Positions 1 through 11,239 of a stretch of DNA of 64,000 nucleotides are shown here, one piece after another (position 1 is the first letter of the stretch; each line of letters opens with the position of its first letter). The notes beneath the pieces were generated by a model. The model saw only the letters and a list, made by a program, of their open reading frames with translations, searched no databases and was not told where the DNA came from. Where the stretch lies: assembly GCA_004352715.1 (NCBI GenBank), contig SCFE01000113.1, positions 317,044 through 381,043 of the forward strand, given 5' to 3'. Source of the DNA: Hofstenia miamia (taxonomy: Eukaryota; Xenacoelomorpha; Acoela). Both the position numbers and the translations under genes were made by a program.

Positions 1-921
1 AAAAATTTAAAAAAACAGAGTGCTTGAGTCGTTGGCTTTAACACCACTACATAATAACACTGAATCAGACACAGATTCCAATAGATTTTGACATAATATT
101 CCATATCTAGTACTCAATTAGGCGTTTTTTTACACATAATGCAAAATCTAAGCGCAAATTCAACCGAACTTCTTTACTTTAAGGTGACTCATTATTAATG
201 TCATTGAAACGATAATAGATTTAAATGGCATAACATCTTTCAAGTCGGTATTTAACAATTAATTTTCTACTAAAATTACTTCCATTGGACGAAATTGCTA
301 TGAAACTAATGCTTGCAAAGTTTTCAAACAGAAAATTCAGGGAATAGGAATTGGTCGGGTTTTCCACTAATCGTTAGGATTAATTTCGTGTTTTCAAATC
401 TGAGATTATAGAGTAGAAACGTAATAAAACGGTTAATTAAGGCTTTAAAAATACCTACAAGCCTCACACTATCGTTAAACTTAACCAATACGAATGCGGC
501 ATTTGTTCGAATAGGGCTATAAAGATTAACAAGAGCGTAACGGATTTATTGTCAAAATAAACGTTGAAACGCAATACATGTCAACATTGAGAAATGATTT
601 CATTATAGACATCTCATAGCACTGTAAATTACACACTACACCAACGACTGATTTGTCAGTTCAACTGCCAAATATCAGTGCCACATAATCAGCATGTGAG
701 TGAAAACTCAATCCGTGCACATGCTGTTGACTGACCATTTATGATGTCGTCTAGTAACTAAGTTTTTATTAGCGTTGTTTAGCAAAAGTATTTTAATACA
801 TAATACATCATCTGAACATGTTATCAAGGAAAATTAGAAAAACTGGAGACTAGACCAATTGATAATATTAAAAAACTAAGTAGGCTTACAATTATATGGT
901 ATACAAATACCCCCCCCCCCC

Positions 922-1067
922 NNNNNNNNNNNNNNNNNNNNNNNNNNNNNNNNNNNNNNNNNNNNNNNNNNNNNNNNNNNNNNNNNNNNNNNNNNNNNNN
1001 NNNNNNNNNNNNNNNNNNNNNNNNNNNNNNNNNNNNNNNNNNNNNNNNNNNNNNNNNNNNNNNNNNN
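922..1067. other. Assembly gap flanked by poly-C
   Basis: 146 N bases lie exactly inside a run of C (910-921 before, 1068-1079 after). The gap probably replaces a long homopolymer C tract or a C-rich simple repeat that could not be sequenced through. Apparent open frames crossing it have no meaning. Confidence 0.95.
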
Positions 1068-2936
1068 CCCCCCCCCCCCATTTAGACAAGTACTGGAAAT
1101 CCATTTCTAAATTCTAGTTTCATCAGCATTACATCTTTCAGGGACTCACTGACGGGTGAAAACACCAGCGACAAAGTAAGACGTGAAAATGCTATCATTC
1201 TTAAGTTTTGTAGCCCATTTCAGAGTAGCAAATTTAATCATAAGTAATTATTCCATTTACATTATTAAAAACATTGAAATGCATAAATGAAATTGCATAC
1301 ATTATATTGCTTCATACTGATTTTTAATACTCTACTATTAAATAACGGAAGCTTACACGAACATTCATAAAGCCTAAATGTTTTTTAAATCATGTTGAAA
1401 TTAATTTTAGTATAATCAGACTAAGTAAGCATTCCATTGTCAATCAAAAACTGAAAGGTAGTAAAAATTAGCATTTTAGAGAGCAGTCAGTTGTACGTAA
1501 GAAAAAATAGGTATTTGAAAAAGCCAAAAAGAAGCAAAGACAACTAAAGTGGTTGATCAATCAGCAGATCAAATGAAATAACATCAATTTTAAAGAAAGT
1601 GAAACATATATAAATGGGACTGGAAACTGGCGATTTGATCGTTTGACTGAACAATAGATTGAGGAATTAGTTAAGGCGAGCAGAGCTTTTAATGATGGAA
1701 ATAGAGTGTTAAATTTAAAAGCGCAATTTAAGTAATTAAGCGTCAAAGCGTGAATGATTAACAGTTAAAATGAAAACTATTTAAAAATAATGAGAGCTGC
1801 ATTAAAAGATGGGGTCAACTAATTAACAGACATTTGCATCTGCAACTAACATAATTCTCCGACGTTTTTCAAGGATCCCTAAATTGTTTGCACTTAATTA
1901 AATGGGTAAACACTTTAAGAATAATTATTATTAATGACCTATCAGTTAGTTCAACTGTCAATTTGTCAGAATGAAATGCTAATGGAGACTGAAGAACACA
2001 AACCTGTCAGTAGATTTGCGTTAAACAAGAATCCGGCTTAAATAGCCTAAAAAATTTCTCTACAGAGAAATTGCTCAGAACGGATTCCCTCCTTAAAACA
2101 GAGTTTCATGAATCTTCAGATACCATATTTCAACTGAAAAATGTTGAGGGTGGTAAAAGTTGAAAGTGATGGTCAAACCACTTGAAGCAATGGTATTGGT
2201 CAGTGTTGAAATAGTGAAAAACGTGCATTACATGCTTTAAAACAATTAGGTAAATGCTACAAGTGAAAAAGGGATAGCAATTTATCTGCTAAAACAATAG
2301 ACTTGGCATTTAGATGTTAAAATGCTTTTCGCAACTTTACAGAACAAGTAGTAAATTTGTGGATACACTTAGAAAACAGTGCAATTTAAACAATGCTGTT
2401 TCAAAAAGGACACTTAACAAAATTTGTATATATTCTCAAGCTCAGCGAATTCAATCAAAGTAGTGCTCTTAGAGTCGTTATTGTAAAGCATTAGAAGAGC
2501 GTGTTACATAATTGTCAGTAAGTGATTCAATGCTGTAAATGTATTCTTTAAAACATAGAAGAAATAATAATATTATTCAAATCCATTTATTGTCTCATCA
2601 AAAAGATATTAGTTGCAAGACAATAAATCATAGAAAATTTCCTTACAGAGTTAAAGTACGCAAAATAAGAACATAAAACGTTCTCATTGTACTATCGGTA
2701 ATAAAGTCACAAACGCTAAACTATGGTAGAAGAATGGCATTATGTAAATTAAAAATGGTAAATCTTTAATTGATATTAAAACAAAACTAAGCAACATTCA
2801 CTCCTCAATGTTGAGACAAAGTGCAACGTTTTTCCATTAAAAATAGTTAAACGCAACTCAAACATCCTATTGATTTAGGGTAGAAAATCTAGTCACTCCC
2901 ACCTTAGTTTCAAATTTCAAGAACAATTGAATCCAG

Positions 2937-3204
2937 GCGCGGCCGCCCCCCTTTTGAAAAACTATCTAAACACTAAATGAAATTGGGAATTATTAAGTTA
3001 ATATTGTGATAATAAATTATAATGGCGTCTAAAAAGATTAGTTTAAAAATATGTAACTTAAAGTTTTTGGGACCTCAAATTATTTAACTTTTTGCAAGGA
3101 TTTTAGATTTTGGACAACTTACAAATAATAGTTTTACAAAAATTTTTGGAAATAAAATTGAGCAGCTCTCCCGTTCGAAATTTTTTTAGGACTACGCCTG
3201 CTAA
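2937..3204. repeat. Possible degenerate MITE with GC-rich ends
   Basis: The left edge (CCAGGCGCGGCCGCCCCCC) and the reverse complement of the right edge (AGCAGGCGTAGTCC) share a CAGGCG start followed by A/T-rich sequence. This resembles the 'CAGGGGCGTAGCC' type of terminal repeat seen in many animal non-autonomous DNA transposons. The match is weak and no target duplication was identified. Confidence 0.25.
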
Positions 3205-6119
3205 AACCCTATTCGATAATTCAATAAAAAGCTGTTACCAGTGAGTCCACTTCTGCATTTTCTGTAAAAAAGGGTTTTCTTTCACGTTCTTGTTGATGAA
3301 TGAAAGTTTCGATGTCTATTTCGAAGCTAGCAGAACTTGGACACTCAACTGAGTTAGTTGCCTGTTCGCACTTGTCAAAAAGTAGAGCCATCAAAGGAAA
3401 AAGTGGGTGACTAAAATTGAACAGCGTTAATTGAAAAATTTACAATTTTACATCAAATATTTTGTTTGAAAAGTGACACTTGAGTGTAGAACAATCATCA
3501 GATGAAACATTAATTAATTCTAACATTTCAATTTTACATAGCTACAATATGCATAAAATAGGAAACAGCAAGTTATTATAACTATGAAATGAAGTCGGTT
3601 ATGAGTAAGTTTTGCAAGCATCAAAAAGTTATATAAATCAATATTGTAATTTATGACGTTGGAAATAAATGAAAAAAACAAATGTATAATATCGACATCA
3701 TATTAAATATTAAATAACGTTAACAGGGTGACAATTGAACTGAAATTTTTTAAACAATATCAATCAATAACAGCTGGTAAATGATTAATTAAGTCCTGAT
3801 ACTCTATTGACGTTAGAATGAGCGACTGAAGAGACATTATCGCAGGCGATTGTGGAAAATAAAGTAAAAACAATTCATGTAGACTGCGATTAAACGCAAT
3901 CTCCAGCAGTTGGAGCACCCTTCAAATATAAATTACACTTTGAAGGTGTTAAACTGTTTAAAATCAGTAGTGGATTCAATATGTTAAAAATATATGTATG
4001 TAAACTCAAAATACAACTAGCATACTTAACGGCTAACCGCTTCAATGAATTAGTAAAACAAGTATTGTTATCAAGAATCATTGAAAAGCCATCCAACATA
4101 CATGTAAAACCACTCTGATTCCAACTCGGAGACTTAATTATTAAAACTACCAAAAAATCGAAACATTCAGCCTGTCCATGAATTGATATAACATTTAGAA
4201 AGATAGTGTGCTCTTGCTCTACGAGTACACTAAATGTTGGGAGTTTGCTGTCTGCTAGATGAGTGAGGTGATAAGGCTGTCAAGTATTTACAGGGATTAA
4301 TAAAGATATTATTTAAATGAAATAAGCTTTATAAGCCTTTCTCTGGAATTACTAGAAATCTTTCGATATATTATAGTACCTTTCGCCACAGTAGAGAAGT
4401 CATGTTTTACCCACTTTAATACTAAATTCAAGTTGTGTACAAGAACGATATAAAACCATGATTAAACCAATTATGTTAACTCTTAAATGTCGACTTATAA
4501 AAAGGATTATCACATTCAATGACTTCCATTGCTCCAAAAATTATTATAAGGCATATATGTAATATGCAATTTTATTCATCTCACATAAAATATGAAAGTC
4601 AAATTAATATTAAAATATACATTCCTGTTTTCACAAATATTTTAACTTTTAAAACAGTACATGTAAAATTGAAAACTGTGTTCCTTTATGACATAGCCGA
4701 ATCATGAAGAGTCAACAATGGCTAACTAATTCTAAAAACCCAATCATTTGGTCTATTTATTAAAATATACATGTAAATATGCTAAAATGGTAGTCATTAA
4801 ACCACTATTTTTATCACCATTACCAAAGAATAAAAAAATTGAAAGAAACACAGAAAAATTATAAATCTACAACTCTCATGCAAAATAAACAAATTTTTAA
4901 GACAAAAACGTTCAAAAAACAATTGGTAATGGGCAATGCAAGATCAGTGAATATAATGACGAATTTCTTTAAATTCAAGAATGCATTCTCTACATATTTG
5001 AATAATAGTACAGTTTGTCTAATTTCTCAATTTAAATAAATATGTAAGAATTTTTTCTCTTGAGTAAAAATTGATATTTCAGAGAATGTTTTCAGTGATC
5101 AAAGGCAGCTCATGTTTGCATGAGATTAAATGATTCGCTCGAAAACATTGATGCCATTTCTATACTGATAATGAAAATTATTTCATAAAAACCGCGATGG
5201 GAAGGAAATTCATTTAAATGGAATACAACAATCATTTTCAGATCATTCTTCACCAATCAATTTCTGTTACAGAAACATGATAATCAAAATGACAACTTTA
5301 GCGTTTACAACTAAAATATAAAATTGAAAAAAATATTTTACAGCTTCACACGGGGTGTATTAGGGGAGGGGGTTCAGCCCATCATGTTAATTTCGATAGG
5401 GAACCCAGCCCTCTTTGTTAAAGTTAAATTACGGCTTGAAAATTTGGATTATATTTGTTAAGAATTTAGATTTGATCAAAATATGATATAAAAAAATAGT
5501 ACTTAAATTTAAAGTCTCTTGTTAATTATTTAACAATTTAGGCTTTTTAAGTCTAGTCACCGAGGGTTGCTCTTTCAACTTATATTGAAAAATCATTGGA
5601 TTCATATTTGCCATAAATGGATTTGAACTGAGTTAATTGTTGAAAATCTAAAACAAAAGAATACATTGTCAACATGGTTTAATCTGGGTGAATTTTCCAG
5701 AAATAATTTTAAGAAACTAATTGACTGAAAACAGACAGCATACTATAAAAGTATGCATTTTGGAAAGCATAAACTTACTGTTTTATTGCTAATTAAAAGA
5801 CAAATAAGGGAAATCGCCGATTAAGTTTAAATTTAATTAAGTTTTCTACGTTGGCATACAGTCACAATTTCTACACGTTTAAATAACAATTTGCAATAAT
5901 TTAACATTAAATGGAGAATCGGGGTTGAAATGATTCAGCGCATTTCTAATCAGATCTTATGGACAGAGTGTGAATCGACAGAATGAGACAATTTGGACCA
6001 GAAATAAAATGGAAAGTTTAGTGGCTGGGAGGCAAGAATAGTGTGCTTTACAATACGCGCGCATTTGTCATCCCCTCAACGTCTTTAAAAGACATTTTCA
6101 GTGAGCATACTAAATGAGA

Positions 6120-6420
6120 ACAAGGCAAGTGGGAGCAAACAATCCATTCCCCCTGGCCCCGCCTCCCCCTCTCTCATTACTGTCTAATAAATGGCGTAAT
6201 TTGTGATGCATCTCTCAATACTAAAAATATTAAAATATGACCTGCGCTTCATTGCCAAACAAATAAGGTAGGCAAGATGACGTTTCAGTAAACAATCGGT
6301 GATAAAGGATCCCGCCACCCGTGACAAATTAAGCGCGGGTACCTGCGCGTTTACACAATTAGCGACAAGTACCACAACGGGTGGCTGGCACCATTCTATT
6401 CCCAAGTGAACGGAATTAGA
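6120..6420. promoter_or_regulatory. GC-enriched island, possible regulatory region
   Basis: This interval is clearly richer in G+C and CpG than its surroundings. It contains a CCCCGCCTCC GC-box-like site at 6157-6166 and several CGCG-containing stretches. It lies about 350 bases past the splice donor of the minus-strand coding exon at 6766-7102, so it would be within that gene's next intron or an internal promoter. No exon could be defined in it. Confidence 0.25.
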
Positions 6421-6765
6421 AATATTATATGTCTATGCGCTACCTTCACTAAGGTAAAAATTGTTAACTAATTGAAAATTAGTTATCGTGACATTTATTG
6501 ACAGTCCCAAAACCCAAAACTTAATATTTCATTTTAATTTGCCTCATTTCGAAAATTAAAAATGAATTTCACATAATAAATTCATCAAATAATGAGCAAC
6601 GGCCCATATAATACTAAACAAAAAGAAAGAAAATTAACTAGCAAAAACAAAAATGGTAGGAAATACAATTAAATTATATAAGCATGCATAAAAAATAAAT
6701 CTTTTCCCATACATTCAAAATAGAAAATTTTAAAACCTGTATTAAATATAAATAAAAAATTTACC

Positions 6766-7102
6766 CGTAAATATAATTCTTATCTGTTTCAAAAGATTGC
6801 GAATCGGTGATGCCAAGCGAGGTACCGGAAACAGCAGTGTTTGGTACAGGTGTTGCGTTCCCACCTAACGGGGTTGAAGTTCGAAGACTGTTTTGTGTTG
6901 TTGTATTACCAACTGAAGGCACCAAAATACTGGGAGGAGGTGGAGGACCAGTACTAGTTACCATTGCACCAGGATCCAACATAAAAGGAGCAGTTTGTAC
7001 ATGCATCATATTAAGTTCTGCTAGAGCACTGCTATAGTCAAATGAAGTACACGTACCAAAGTTTGATTGTACAGCTAATAAATTTTCCTGGGTATCTATC
7101 CC
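6766..7102 (-). CDS. Proline/Ser/Thr-rich coding exon, protein unidentified
   Basis: On the minus strand an acceptor (TATTTAG) precedes 7102, and the exon ends at 6766 in a GTAAAT donor. One frame is open through all 337 bases, about 112 codons. It begins GIDTQENLLAVQ and contains MMHVQTAPFMLDPGAMV, then a P5 run and Ser/Thr/Asn/Gly-rich sequence ending TDKNYIYG. Low complexity with scattered hydrophobics is typical of disordered regions in transcription or RNA-binding regulators, but I do not recognise the protein. Joined to the upstream exon ending at 7361, the open frame would be preceded by TAG, which would make the MMHVQ methionine (about 7009) a plausible start. The exon could instead be internal, spliced to another upstream exon. 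Later exons should lie below 6766 or outside the window. Confidence 0.55.
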
Positions 7103-7360
7103 CTAAATACAGTTATTAAATATATTTAATAAACAATTTATAAAATAAGAAAATATAAACAAACATGTACAGGAAGCTTCTAAAAATCTTTCCTTATGAA
7201 GAAGAAATCTATAAAAAATCCAAAGAATTGTAAAGTCTAAAACGCAAATTTTCATTATAAAATAGCGTGAAAAAATCCAATCCATGGATCGAGACAAACT
7301 AACTGGTAAAAGGTGTCAGGCTAGTAGAGTGACTAGCGAGGCATTGGGAAAGCTACTTAC

Positions 7361-7640
7361 CTATGCACAGGGAAATATTGTGTAGAGACGGGTGACGAAC
7401 GTTGTCCCGCTCGGCGAGTTGACAGGTCTGGCCGTCGCGTCTTGCTAATAAATTCTGCGCGCTATTGGTACGGGACTCAACAAACGAGTTTGCACAGCCA
7501 GTCGTGTTGCTCGGTGAAGGGACGTGCCCTAGGATCGAGAGAGGCGGACTGTTTCTCGCGTTAATGGCAGCGCCTCTCAATTCAATGTTCAACACTCGGC
7601 GGCGTTCATTTGTTTTTGACTAGAGGACGGGCACACGTGG
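7361..7640 (-). promoter_or_regulatory. Candidate GC-rich first exon and promoter A
   Basis: This is a GC- and CpG-rich block in an AT-rich setting. On the minus strand it ends at 7361 in a strong donor, CATAG/GTAAGTAGC. Upstream there is a perfect E-box CACGTG (7634-7639), and a CCAAT motif lies inside (about 7465). The next acceptor, 258 bases downstream, begins the coding exon 6766-7102. A frame from an ATG near 7595 is open to the donor but stops in the next exon if spliced, so this block is most likely 5' untranslated. The transcription start cannot be placed from sequence alone. Confidence 0.5.
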
Positions 7641-7649
7641 CCCAAAAGC

Positions 7650-9150
7650 AGATGCAAGAGAAATATAACTGTTTCCGTTCATTAGAAAAATAATTTTAAA
7701 ATTCATTTCAACCAAAACATAAAATTACTCTATAAAAAATCTCGGAGCAATGAAAATTTGGGATTGATGTTAACTAATTCATTTAAGTATAATATTGACA
7801 TTTAAAGTAATTTACATATTAAAATAAGAGAGCTTTAAAGTAATTTAGACTCTCTTTGTTAAACATAACTAATTTCTAGAAAACTGTTAAAACTAAAAGA
7901 GAATAATTTAAAAGCAATCAAAATTTTGCATAGTAAATGTCCAACATCAAGAGTGAGCGATCCATTATAACGCATGAATTCACTATTTAAACAACCATTT
8001 CTTTGAAAGGCGGGAATTGACAGGTGCAAAGCTTAATTATAATATTACTAACTGCTGTTCTAGTTACAAACATACGTGTAGGATAAACCATAAATCACTG
8101 AGATTACAAATATATTTTATTTGGGTGTCTAAACAGGCATATATTTAAATATAATAAGGATATACAATAAACATTTAAATAAAAAATATTGTACCTAACA
8201 ACTTACGCAAGAAGCATATGTCATGCCAGGAGTTGAAATATCCACAATTTACTTAATTAGAAAATGATAATAATGTTGAAGATTCACAACCACTGGAAAA
8301 GTATCCTTCTATGATATGGGTCAAAATGGTCTAGCAACAATTTAATCACTAGAGCGATAATACTCTTGAATGTGTTTACTTGTTGTCACTTGAGCGTGCC
8401 AAATTAAATGATTGACAAATAGTAAACTCACATATAATCAAATATTTCCACACGAAACTAGGTAGGAAATTTATATACTACTCAATCAATAACTGACAAG
8501 TACATATACTACTCAAGCATAATATGCATGAGCGTACTACAATACTGGCATGCACATCGTGTTAAGAAATGCAATTACCTACGTCAATCACTGTTGTGTT
8601 TGTTAAACTGTTTTTATTCAGGCCGGTGCTTGCGCGTTGCGATAAAACCGCCAATTTCAGAATAAGTAAACAGTCTTTCTCCGCTGCCTATACTAGCATT
8701 GAGCGCACAAATATTTTATGCAATGAAGTTACAGCTAGAATATATTGAACATACAAATACACACATACACACAAACAGGCGCACAGAAACAACAGAAAAT
8801 TACAAATTCTATCTTGAAACAAACATAACTAGCCAGATTTACAGATTACACCGTACAAAATGGTGGATAAGACCTACGCACGATCAATAATAATTGCAGC
8901 AATTACATTTTTCAGTGTAAAACAGTCACTTTAGTAAAATAATGTTTAAAACAAGTACCTATCGCATTCTAATGATCAATTTAAGAACATGGCAAAAGAA
9001 AATAAAGCATTTCCACAAACATTGACATTAAATTTACGATACATTAAATTGTTTATTATATCTATCTAAACAGTGTACAATGTTGCAAATAATTCATATT
9101 TGTACGCTGTATTGCCACTTAATTAGGATGATAGATTACATATGAATAAT
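7650..9150. other. AT-rich interval between the two candidate first exons
   Basis: No gene or transposon is recognised. If promoters A (7361-7640) and B (9157-9300) both serve the same minus-strand gene, this stretch is first intron for the B transcript. A short CA-rich simple repeat lies near 8757-8775. Confidence 0.5.
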
Positions 9151-9156
9151 GCTTAC

Positions 9157-9300
9157 CTGTTTTCAGACGTTGTCACTCAAAGCGTTGGACAGAAAGGCAC
9201 GCCAAATCCAGGGGGCGGGACAAAGTATGATTGACACGCGTCATAGTATGAAATAATCAGATTAGCTTATGGGAACATAAGATGGCGCTGCTTTACATTT
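9157..9300 (-). promoter_or_regulatory. Candidate first exon and promoter B
   Basis: On the minus strand the block ends at 9157 in a strong donor, AAAACAG/GTAAGCATT. It contains a GC box (GGGGGCGGGA, 9211-9220, plus strand) and AAGATGGCGCTG (9279-9290). The latter resembles the YY1-type AAGATGGCG element often found at or just after transcription starts of TATA-less genes. It is upstream of, and in the same orientation as, candidate first exon A, so it looks like an alternative non-coding first exon for the same gene. Confidence 0.45.
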
Positions 9301-11098
9301 ATATTAAGTTTAAAAATGTGTTTACTGTAATCATTTAAGCAATTAATAACATTTATTTAGTCAAAATATTATTTAGAATACATGAATATTAAAAATTTGA
9401 AAAAAGATTTTGTATAATCGTATAACGCTTAGTGTAGTAAAACGAGTTCTCTTTCGGATAGCAACTCGAAATTTTCCAAAAATATATTAATAGTTTAATA
9501 GCAATTTTGTACTGATTGGTATGTAGACTTTTTAATTTAAAAATTTATTTAAATCTTTAATATGCAATACCAATTTGTAAAACTGATATAACAGGACATA
9601 AGTATCCCATTACTTGCGATGAATTCGAATAATTTATTTTTATCGAATGCGAGTAGATTAATTTACACGAATTTTACATTCGAATAATGAATATCGAATT
9701 GCAGTATTAGATTATTCGAATTTTCTTTTAAATAAACATTCTTAACCATACATGATCTGTTTAAAATATTTTGTATGATAAATAGCTTTTAACTGTATGA
9801 GAAAGTTCTAAAAATTGTTATTTTGCCATAGTTTCAACTTTTCAACATTAACAAACTTACTATTTACAGTTAATAAATTTCAAAATTACATTTAAGGAAA
9901 ATTCGAATGATCGAATTCGGATACAAATAATGAAAACGAATTAGTGTTAATTTTTTTTTGAATAGTATATTTTTTAATTAATGTGTTGCATACACTAATT
10001 ACCGAAACAACTTCGTTTGCACTTTAATGGTTATTCATTTATTTTTAGAATTCGTTCTCTTGCCATTTCCAAGAATTTGTATTTCCAGTATTAAGTCCAA
10101 TAATAGTAAAGTTATTTAATAAGTTTCCGATTTTTATTCCTAAATGAGAGTCCAAAACGTCATTTTGCATGTCTCCACCTTCAGGTTTACTTCTTTTCGT
10201 TTAATAAATATATTATCCTGTGATATATAAGAAGCATTTGTTTGTAATATTTTGACAGTTTCTGAATTGCTTCGCTACTTTGTTGATCACTAGGCTTGTT
10301 GAACTCATCTGTTTCTTTTTCATCAAAAAATTATCTAATAGAGGTAAGTTTTTTGTTGCTTTCTTACAACTCACTTTTTACAAAACTGTAAATTTAGCAT
10401 TAATAAAATCACGTCTGGCAGTTTCACACTTATATACCCGTTATGCTTCTCACACTTTGCAGTAGAATGGTTACCATTATAAAAGAGAAATTTTTTTGAA
10501 ACCAAGGCAGAAAATTTAACTAAAGTAAAATTCCAAAAATTGCAACCGTCGCTTTTTAGCCGCGAATGCGTTGATGACATCGTGAATGTCAATTCTAAAT
10601 TAGTTATGTATGTAGATAAGAGCAATGAATTTCTGAACTACGTTTTTAAAATCTTAAAAGTTGAAAAGGAACGTTCGACTATACACGTTGTGACAGGGAG
10701 TTTTGCAAAAATCTGAAGTAATGTGGAGATTGTTTAACAGTCGGTGAATGATGGTTTCACAACAAGGAACATTTAATTATACCTTCGACTTAGCTGTATA
10801 CAGACGATGCGCACAGCAATTTTTGTGCGAAAATAAACGCCTTTCCAATGGTGTAATGTTTTTATTCTAACATACCACATAAATATGTAAAAATTGTTTG
10901 TTTAAATTAATTTTCGATGTTGTTAAATGATTGTGAAGTTTAGTGAACTATTTTCAATTTTGAGGGAAAGCATTTTTAATTTTTTGTTTACAACTGCCTC
11001 CTAACTAAACGCGCTGCTGGTTATCTCAAGTCAATTCAAATTGCCATAAGAAATATGTTTTATGTACATGAACTTAAATATAATAACTAAATATCTCA
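9301..11098. other. AT-rich stretch with a TTCGAA-motif cluster
   Basis: No gene is recognised. Between about 9619 and 9945 the words ATTCGAA, TCGAAT and ACGAAT recur at least seven times in both orientations, which suggests an old inverted-repeat element. The remainder is low-complexity A/T. Confidence 0.5.
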
Positions 11099-11099
11099 C

Positions 11100-11211
11100 C
11101 TAAGCGTATGCAACCATTAGTAAAGTTATCCGTAGGTATTGATAAAGGAATGTCCATGTTCCACAGCTTTTCTCTAGCTTTAATAAGCCCTCTATGCAAT
11201 CGCAGACTCAT
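11100..11211 (-). CDS. Possible short N-terminal coding exon, protein unidentified
   Basis: On the minus strand an ATG at 11211 is preceded in frame by TAG. It opens 37 codons (MSLRLHRGLIKAREKLWNMD, then IPLSIPTDNFTNGCIRL) that run into a consensus donor, CTTAG/GTGAGATA, at 11100. Composition is balanced, with charged and amphipathic residues, unlike the random A/T-rich frames around it. I do not recognise a family. It would be a first coding exon ending in phase 1. Its next exon is not identified, and it does not splice in frame to the exon at 7102 directly. Confidence 0.35.
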
Positions 11212-11239
11212 AACCACGCTCAACTAAGGATTCCGTGTT

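Larger units (their letters stand above)
1..6100. other. AT-rich non-coding stretch
   Basis: No convincing coding region, RNA gene or intact transposon was found on either strand; open frames are under 90 codons and have low-complexity composition. A GC-rich patch at 2937-2955 and a matching patch near 3190-3203 may be the ends of an old MITE (listed separately). Some of this may be intron of the minus-strand gene whose exons lie at 6766-9300. Confidence 0.6.

Noticed and set aside
824-1117. Open frames spanning the first N block
   Set aside because: Most of their length is undefined sequence or poly-C, and other frames across the later gaps are equally empty.
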